DNA of 64,000 bases, taken from assembly GCA_002150815.3 (NCBI GenBank), contig NDFF03000148.1, positions 1 through 64,000 of the forward strand. The letters run 5' to 3'. Position 1 is the stretch's first letter. Each line of letters starts with the position of its first letter. Positions 56,409 to 64,000 of this stretch are shown here, piece after piece. The notes under the pieces are model-generated. The model worked only from the letters and a program-made list of their open reading frames with translations. It did not search any database and had not been told where the DNA came from. A program made the translations under genes and the position numbers. This DNA comes from Grammothele lineata. Lineage: Eukaryota; Basidiomycota; Agaricomycetes; Polyporales; Polyporaceae.

Positions 56409-58821
56409 CATCAGTAATTCCCAAAGTGTCTGACAAGATCTGACGCTCTGACGGCGACGCGTCTGACAAGCCCAGCTGTCAGACGCTCAGACGCGTCAGA
56501 TATGTCAGATGGTCAGATTTTCTGGTCGCCCACCATGCATTGGCAGGCATTGCAAAACACTTCATATACTATATACGAACATTGATGACTATAACTACAT
56601 GATCATAACCCAGAGCCGAGCCAGGGGCACCCCGGCGTTCTGTGCGTGCAGGATACGAGCTCGCACTCAGGGCGACGTCGAGCTGATCAACCTTCGCTAC
56701 AGCAAGACTCGTCTCGAGCGGACCATAAACCGCGCTGCACATAGCGAGGCATCGCCTTCACACATACCGCGAAAGACGGGGTCGAGGCGGAGCGAGCAGC
56801 GCAACTCAGGGCGGGCCCAGGGTTGCCATCCCTGGGGACGGGCATGCTGAGGATAAACTCACGATGGTGCAGGTAACAGCGGCGGAGGTAGCCTGTGAGG
56901 AGCCGGCGGTGATGTTTGAACTGCGCTGTTGCCCGCACCTTCATGCTGTTATCATAGTGTTCACGCGCATCAGCTACCATAGCGCGTGGGTTCGTGAACT
57001 CGCCGATGAACCTCGCCGGTATTAGCAGCGCACGAGCTCAGATATATGGGGGTAGTAAAGAATGAGAACATGGGAAGATAAGAAACCGCCCATTGGGTGG
57101 TAACTCTGAGACGACATACCGGAATGGGGCTTGCGAGAGCATCGGACGCATAGCCGTGCAGACACGGAGGAGTCTTTGGCACCTTCGTCGAATGCCCATA
57201 CCCGTTCACTACATTTGTTCCATGTTATAGATCCGCCAGTTCTATCCACAGGAAATCACAACTCACCTGAAACCTCGTCTGTCGATAAGCTCTCCATCCC
57301 ACCAGGTGCGCCCTCCGTGAAGTTTGTCATCCGGGAACGTCATACTTGTTCAATTGTCGATCCTTAAAGGTTGCCCCAAGTGCGAGGATGAGCTGTGAAG
57401 AAGGGAAAGGAGGAGGAGAGGCGAAGGAATTAGTAAGGAGGGAAGGCAACGCGCACACGACGGTCCAGGGAAAAGAGCAAGTCCGAAGCGCCGGAGAACT
57501 GTGCCAGCTGGCGGCAGCGTTTGAGCGCTTCCGACTCTCCTCTTCTCGACCGTATCCTTCACCTCATCGTTCGTTTCTGCCATGACACCATATGCACCCA
57601 GTTCATTCGTGAATATGTAAGTGCTCGTTTTCCGCTTGTATGTCCTCTCCCATAGAACTAAATAGCAGTTTAGACCTCCAACACCAACGCCCTCACGAAG
57701 TCAAAGATGGCCCGAGCCAAAACTGTGCGCACCGAGGCGCATCAAGACGGCAAACTTCATGGTCGTGGGCAGGGCAAGCCCGCACCTCGTCACGCCTGTG
57801 CAGCAGCGCGAGACCAAGTAGGGCCACAAGCCGAAGGGAGGTGGAAATATAAGGGACTCGGAGACGGGTATTAGAGGCGAAGGAACAGAGGCGGAGGAGT
57901 CAGGGCACGAAGGTACGCACTCTTTTGCTCGTTCATTCCTTATTGCTGCGGCCCCGCCCCTGCCGAAACGCCCTCTCTTCCAACTCGCGCTCGCGACGGA
58001 CACGTACAGGTTCGTTCTCTCAAGTTCAGGCAGCGCATCTATGATGACCTCGTCACTGCGTGCGTCCCAGCCTGATGGGGACACGCTCAGCTCTCCTGCC
58101 TAGTCCCCCCATAGCCTCTTCGCTCGCGTGTAGCCGGCGGTAGGAACATGGGCTCGAGCCTGAGAGCCCTGGAAGTCCCCACGACCCCTTCGATACTGCT
58201 GCACTCTCACCGTACACCACCGCCCAGTCGTCCCTCCTAGAAGGATAGACTATGCCCACCAGTGCCTTTGGTGGCGACGATGTCACCACCACTGAAGGCA
58301 TACACGTCCTTCCCGTCAGCGCTCGAAAAGCTGGTTAATGGGCCTGCGTACGTGAACGGAGGTGCGTAACTCGGCACGCCGTACCTTCAGCTTGAAGCAT
58401 GCGAGAGTCCTGCCGTCACAGCCGACCCGGTCTGGATTGAGCTTGCGCACGTTCCTCTGCGCTCGCGCAGGGAGATGAGGTGAGTCCTTTTACTCCCTAT
58501 TACGCATACACCGCAAGCTCGCATGAGGTCGTGAACAAGACGTCAGTGGAATGAGTGGGAGAGTATTCGAAGGCAAAGTTACATTAGACATTGTATCTAG
58601 TCTAGTCGAACCAATAAAAGAGTTCTTTTAAACCCATTCAGTAATGCTGCTTGCAACTTGCCCTCTGACGAGTCTGAAAAGTCTGACGTTGCTCTTGAGC
58701 GAAAATCTGACAGCAGCCCCTCCTGAAATCTGACAGCGAAATTCTGAAGCGTCTGACCGCATCTGCTGGCGTCTGAAACATCTGACTCAGATAATCTCAG
58801 ACATTTTGGGAATTACTGATG
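56409..58821. mobile_element. TIR element 2 (2,413 bp)
   Basis: Terminal inverted repeats of 25 bp match at 24 positions: left 56409-56433 begins CATCAGTAATTCCC and ends GTCTGA; right is 58797-58821. TCG flanks both sides (56406-56408 and 58822-58824), a possible 3-bp target duplication. Arrays of TCTGAC/GTCAGA follow each end (56428-56520 and 58665-58800), about ten copies each, repeating the inner end of the TIR. No transposase ORF is visible. The interior has short gene-like fragments that I cannot assign, and a triple palindrome at 57485-57531 shared with TIR element 1. Confidence 0.8.
57485..57531. other. Triple palindrome, copy in TIR element 2
   Basis: GAAGCGCC (57485-57492), GCCAGCTGGC (57503-57512) and AGCGCTTC (57524-57531) are arranged as at 46498-46546. 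The sequence between the last two, CAGCGTTTG, is shared with the copy at 63828-63876. Confidence 0.7.
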
Positions 58822-59867
58822 TCGTATAGAGCACACTCGTCTTCGCAGAAGCTCGCGTCAGAGCCATGGGGTGCCAGGGGTTAGTACCCGCAATAGCGAA
58901 GATCAGGGTGGAGGTCGGAGTCGATTCTGGGGCCAGAATTGGGAACAAAGTCGACGTCCGACGTGAGAGGGCGAAGGGGATGGAGAAAGGCCGCGGTCCG
59001 AGAACGACCTCTCTCCTCTCACTCAACCTCTGAAGCCGCAAAAATCTTCGCTCCCTCTCTCCCTTCGCCTGCAGGGACAGGCTCTGCCCTGCTTGCAGTG
59101 TGAACGTATCGAGGAAGCCTAGTTATTAGGAGATACAGTATAAGTCCACGCCCGGAACAATTGGCGGGGAGGGACGTACCTCGCAAGACTTGGGCATCGC
59201 TTATTTCCTCACGCGTCGACTCGAGCTGAGTGGGTTCAGACCCCGAGTCTGCCTGTGTCCTTGAAAGCGCTGCAGTCATAGGAGCGATGATGACGGTCGT
59301 CCCATGGCCGAGGGCGCTGCGGATGGGAGCTCAACCCCTCACCCATCGTCCATGGTGGAGTTCTCGGCAGTTGATATTCTGTGGTGCAGCCATGTCAACA
59401 AAAATCATGCACAGCGAAAGCTATCTTCATCGGACTCGCAAGGAGGTTGACTATGGTACTGATAGGCAATCCCGCGCTTGAACTTGAAAGCCGTTTGAAG
59501 AGGTCCGGTAGGCGCCCAGCGCCACAATCGTGCGCGCCACGTGGGCACCAAAGTGGTAGTAGCACGTGCATCCGCGTCGCGTTGTTGTATCCGCGTTGTT
59601 GACTGCCCGCGGCCGTTGAATTCGAGGCCTAAGTACCAGCTACCATCCCCTCGACGCTCGCTCCCCCCCTCGTCCTCTGCCCACACCGAGAGCAGCCACT
59701 TGTGCTCGAATCTTCGCGCTTGCTGGGCCCGCCAGGTCCTATAAGCTGCGGTGTTTTTGTGTATATCTGGTATTATCTTGTGGCGCGTCCTCTGCCTCCC
59801 TCGCCCGCGTTCCGCTTCTCTGCTGCCACTACCGCGGCTCCCAGGGCAATAACATCGCCCCCAAGCC
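58822..59867. other. No gene recognised
   Basis: This lies upstream of the second TET/JBP gene. Frames are short and overlap on both strands. The last ~150 bp is pyrimidine-rich and could be its promoter or leader, but no defined site can be named. Confidence 0.45.
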
Positions 59868-61649
59868 ATGCAAGCTTCTCGTGACGAGGTGCGGGTTGCA
59901 TCTGTATCTGATCAAACCGCGTTCCAACTGCACGCGCCCGCTCAGCCCGACGAAGGGCGGGACCTGGCCGACCGTCATGTATTGACCACCCGTGTCAACA
60001 CAGAGGACCTCATCAGGGCCGCGTTTGGGAGCTCGCTTCAGGCCATCGAAGACCGCGAGGAGGAGCTGTTGACACCCCTACCCTCCCCGTGTGCTTCCCG
60101 GCCTGCGTCTCCCTCTCCCTCCGCGTGCGCCGACCCTCCCTCGCCCAACGCGCTCGACCTCAACGCAGCCACGCCGTTCGGCCCCATCCTCGACCCCACC
60201 TTTCCTGTTGCCTCCACCCCTAACGCCACTTTCCGTCGCCTGGGCCCATCCCCCCGCACGGGGATCGCAAGCAACACCTCTATAGGCCCACCTCCGCCCC
60301 ATCCACAGCCCCCCTCTACCACGGCTGTCTCCCAACCGCCCAACTACGCCAAGAGGCATCGTGCGGAAGGGAAACGCAAACGCCGGGTCCGGCAGCGCAC
60401 GGAGGACGCCCAGGAATTTGGCAAAAAGCCATGCCCCACGTCGTCCAAGCGGCTGGCAGAAATTCCTCATCTGCAGACGACTGTCCTGCCGGCTTCAAAT
60501 ATTGCAAGGGGCGGTTATGTTGCGAAGAATCCGCGCCGGAAGGAGGGTGGTATGGTCGAATCGGGATGGGTTTTAGAGAAGTTGCGGCGCGACGGTATCC
60601 GAGTGGTACCTTGGGATGGCCGGTGAGTACACGCCTCACGGATGCCCCTGCCTCCCCCTCATCCTCATGGCACATAGATCCGAGATGCCCATCGTGGATG
60701 TGCATGGGCGTGTCATCGCGCTCTGTGCAGGCACTCCCCGTGCGCCCGATTGGAAGGGGGTCCAGACTCGCGCATGTGACCTCGGGGAGCAAATGCGTGA
60801 GTTCTGTGCCTTCAAGCCCACGCATACGGCGGGCCACCGCGGGGACCACCCTTCGTTGGCATGCGGCGTCACAGGTGGCCAGGGTCAGAAGGTGCGTAGC
60901 AGCCCCCGCTATTGCTGCATGTCCTGACACTGTGGTAGCACCCCATCCATCTTCACAACTGCGCGCGCCATGCCCAGGCCATGGAGACCTTATGCAAGGA
61001 CCCCTCGTTTCGCCGCATCGCCGGCTTCGGCAGTGGTATGCACTGCCCCATTCCCGCGTACTTTCCTGCATGTGCTCATGCCCGTGCCGCAGGGATGCTT
61101 GCATCATATGCCCCTCGGGCATACGGCTACATGAAACCGCGGCTACAGGCCGTCTTCGAACGGCTCGGGTTCACTTTGAACTTCTCCAACAGCGTGTACC
61201 CCGCCATGACGATGAACTTCGGCCCCTCGACCGTCTGCCGCCCCCATCTCGACGTCGCCAATGACCCTTGTAACTGGTGCCATATCACCGCGCTTGGCCG
61301 CTTCGATCCCCGGAAGGGGGGCCATCTCATCCTGTTCGACCTCAAGATTGCCATTGAGTTTCCCCCGGGCGCCAGCATACTGATTCCCTCAGCCCTCCTT
61401 CGCCATGGGAATGTTCCCATCCAACCTGGCGAGACCCGCCTCTCCTTCACGCAATATTGCGCGGGCAGCCTCCTGCGATGGGCCGACTGCGGTTTCCGCA
61501 CGTACCAAGAGTTCCAGGAGGAGGATCCAGAGGGATTTGCCCGGTATGAGGCAGGGTTGGAGGCTCGCGTGCAGGCTTGTATTGGCCGTTTCTCTCTTCT
61601 GCATGAATTGGAGCGCGATCGTGAGTTGTTGAGGTTTGGGCTGTTGTAA
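59868..61649 (+). CDS. TET/JBP-type 2-oxoglutarate/Fe(II) dioxygenase (copy 2)
   Basis: Exons 59868-60622, 60678-60891, 60978-61035 and 61093-61649 join in phase to 527 residues. The N-terminal ~170 residues are Pro/Ser-rich, followed by a basic patch (KRHRAEGKRKRRVRQR). The conserved part starts near VPWDGRSEMPIVDVHGRVIA and includes CKDPSFRRIAGFGSG. The catalytic fold has His394-x-Asp396 (RPHLDVAND), distal His447 (LRHGNVPIQPGE) and Arg near 458 (GETRLSFTQY), so all iron and 2-oxoglutarate ligands are present. Its conserved exons match copy 1 (7422-9361) in order and splice phase, and its last exon has the same length (557 bp). In the window it has no KDZ partner; one could lie beyond 64 kb or be absent. 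Confidence 0.9.
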
Positions 61650-63827
61650 CTGGACCTGCGTATGTGATGTATGCCTGGCTTCGACTGACAGTTGCCTCCC
61701 GGCACTTTTGTAATCTTAGGTCTATTGAAGAACAACTGGTGATAGTTATGGCCCTCCGGGCAGACCTGGACACTTATTGATGGATATTTGGGCATGCTCG
61801 TGGTACACAGCCTTCCCGAGGCCCTTGCGACCCTTGAGTGGCCTGTTCCCACTGGCAGCAGTGTTAGTCCTCGCGCCCCGTGCTCGAACTAACGCGGAGG
61901 CTGGGAACAGACCACTCAAGAACCAAGGGGTTTTCATGCCACTCAGGCTGGTGTGTCGTGACCTCTCGCGATGATGTGCATGGTATGCGGCCAGCATATG
62001 CAAGCAATGCATACCGCGACCTCAGCCCGGCATCGCGACTCCTCGCGACCCGCGATCACACCTGAAACCGCGACCTCACCATCACCATTGCCGACGCACC
62101 GGCAACTATGGCCATGACCTCCAACCTAAACACGACCCGGCCCACGTCCGAACCTGTCCTCAGGCAGCGGCCTCGTGCATGCGCCCCGCTCAGGACGATC
62201 ACGAACATCCAGGATACGTCCAGACCGTCACATCCTAACAGACCTCCGACGCCAGTGCACAACGGCACGCGCAGTCCGTACGCACTCGAGTCGCTCCAAC
62301 GCGACTCCTTAACTCATACAGGCATCAGTGCAAGCCGTTTCGACTTCGCAAGCCTCCGAGCCCAACGAACTCGCACAGGCTTTCTCCGAGCTTACACACC
62401 CTCTTCTCATGTCCTACGTCTGTCTTTCATTCTATAAGTCTGTTACTGCTTACAGTCTCCTCTACCTTAGTAGTTTTACGATACTCTCAACCTGTGGCAG
62501 CTCCGCGAGCCGCACTATTAGAACTCAAAAGTACCCACTTGAGCGACCCCTGCAGATGCTCGCGAGATGCGCGAGATAGGGCTTGTCCCTCGACCGCCAT
62601 ATCCCTGCCAATCAGTAGATGCCAGATTCTATTAAGCGCTTATTGCCCTTATTTTCATTTTTAAGAGGCGCAAGACGAACAAGACGAACAAGATAGCTAA
62701 GGGCGCTGGCCCGCAGACTCTCGCATACGAAGCACTACAACCTTGTGCTGGTACACGCAGATGAATTGAGGATACTATACAATATACAGGCGATCTAATG
62801 TACTAGTATATACGACAATAACCGTCTCACAGCATTGGGAGACATCTGAGACACCTACGAGTTCTACGACGTCTGGCTATTGCTCGATGTTGCCTAGGCA
62901 GTGAGCGAGGGACATTGCAGAGACAGTGGGAAAGACAGGGTTGAGAGAGGAAGCAGCAATGTACTTACGTGAGAGGTGCAGCGTTAGGCAGCGCAACGAA
63001 GCGCTGCCTGGAACTTCCTGCTGTCTGAGCGTGGCCTGCGAACATTTTCGACGCGCTGTCTCTCGCGCTCGAACGGCGGCCAATGCACACGCATGGGTGT
63101 AGCGACTGGCACAGGCAGAGCGTGGCTGGTGTCTGTGGCGTCGCCGGCGACATGGGGAAGACGAGTCTGCGGTAAATGCGTACCTGCTTGGACATGCGAA
63201 TGCTGCATGGCAGCCGCCGCGATAGAGACAGCAAAGGGGGGCGCGGTGAGGGGGCTGGAGAGGAATGTGCGAGGGAGTATGTTGGGGAGTACGAACTAGG
63301 ATGAAAACAGATGACGCACATGTTATAGGCCGTATGAACTGGGAGAGCCCAATGCGGCGATTAGTGCCGCCTACGGCACTAGATACTAATGGATGGGATG
63401 CACGTAAACTCGAGTGTAAGCGGTGGGCTCTGGGGAGTGAATGAGAGCAGCGGTAACAGGTGCAGAGTGCGGATGGGGGAGGGAGACTCGAGCATGGAGT
63501 GGGCTCGTAATTTGCGATGTTGGAGGCAGATGAGAAAGGCGGAAAGGTAGGACTCACAAAGTGTAGTTTCCAATATGCCTGAACGGCCTAATACCCACTC
63601 CATAGCCCATCCTGTGCCCTCATCGCCGAGACATGCGAGTGTAAGCACAAACAGCCGGCATCGTCGAGTCGGGTTGGATCAGAGCTAATCTACAGAACTG
63701 GTTAGCAAAAAACCAGTATATGTATTTAAAAAAAACATGACTCACCATTTCGTCTGACCATGGATGAACAACTGAGTGCGCTGCTGTTGACTGAAGAAGG
63801 TGAGAGTGGAGGCGAGAGCGAAATACC
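61650..63827. other. No confident gene
   Basis: Short frames on both strands lack family resemblance. A stretch near 61960-62080 repeats CGCGACCTC and TCGCGAC-like motifs. The block 62877-63557 on the minus strand has a Ser/Pro/His-rich frame without domain features. Confidence 0.4.
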
Positions 63828-63876
63828 AAGGCGCCGAACCTCGAGGCGCCAGCCGGCAACAGCGTTTGGGCGCTTC
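63828..63876. other. Triple palindrome, third copy
   Basis: AAGGCGCC (63828-63835), GCCAGCCGGC (63848-63857) and GGCGCTTC (63869-63876) repeat the arrangement of the two copies in the TIR elements. One arm differs at two positions and the centre at one. A TIR element could continue past the window end, but no terminus was found here. Confidence 0.6.
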
Positions 63877-64000
63877 GCACTTCGTCACTGGCACTCTTCT
63901 CCATTCCGCCACGTCGTCGAGCCTCGCGATCTTTTTGCTCTCGCCTTCATCTCTAGTCATCTCTCCTACTCGCTGCAGACACCTTCCACAAGTTCTTGCC

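Noticed and set aside
45197..58821. An 8-bp hAT-type target duplication for the two TIR elements
   Set aside because: The flanking 8-mers differ at both elements; only TCG matches for element 2 and two of three bases for element 1.

Overview
This window is eukaryotic, and almost certainly from an agaricomycete (mushroom-forming basidiomycete) genome. The evidence is many 50-70 bp GT-AG introns, short exons, GC-rich coding sequence, and families that are expanded in these fungi: KDZ and Plavaka transposases, TET/JBP dioxygenases, DUF6532 and DUF6698 proteins. No rRNA gene, confident tRNA gene, CRISPR array or bacterial operon was seen. Most of the 64 kb is accessory DNA built from transposable elements and gene debris. 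The only clearly intact host housekeeping gene is RPA3 (32.9-33.4 kb).

Layout. 1-2.4 kb: one arm of a large inverted repeat with a 21-bp minisatellite, then a ~99-bp MITE. 2.4-9.4 kb: GC-rich repeats, a tandem ubiquitin gene fragment, and a co-oriented KDZ transposase plus TET/JBP dioxygenase pair on the minus strand. 10.4-22 kb: two copies, in mirror orientation, of a divergent gene pair (RNase H1-N/viroplasmin-like gene next to a tryptophan-rich unknown gene), with a frameshifted cyclin gene between them. 22.4-29.6 kb: a second KDZ transposase gene split by a 2,851-bp TIR element with a 6-bp target duplication. 30-32.3 kb: a GC-rich minisatellite, then the other inverted-repeat arm, which holds a solo LTR. 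32.3-33.4 kb: a small unknown ORF and RPA3. 34.4-44 kb: a decayed Plavaka transposase, a DUF6532 gene, two F-box-like remnants and a DUF6698 gene, several with single in-frame stops. 45.2-47.8 kb and 56.4-58.8 kb: two TIR elements without a visible transposase; the first carries IMP dehydrogenase and probable O-methyltransferase fragments. 48.5-56 kb: an unrecognised 690-aa gene, a Plavaka N-terminal fragment joined to a transcription-factor fragment, and an orphan gene. 59.9-61.6 kb: a second TET/JBP gene.

How the parts relate. KDZ transposases and TET/JBP 5-methylcytosine dioxygenases are known to be associated in fungi, and the 3.4-9.4 kb pair fits that. The duplicated divergent pair at 11-22 kb behaves like a two-gene unit and is the best candidate here for an undescribed system. 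The two TIR elements share a 5' terminal motif, 25-bp inverted ends, arrays of short subterminal motifs and an unusual triple palindrome, so they look like one family of gene-capturing non-autonomous transposons. Exon models were checked by reading frame and splice phase by eye; no database search was possible.
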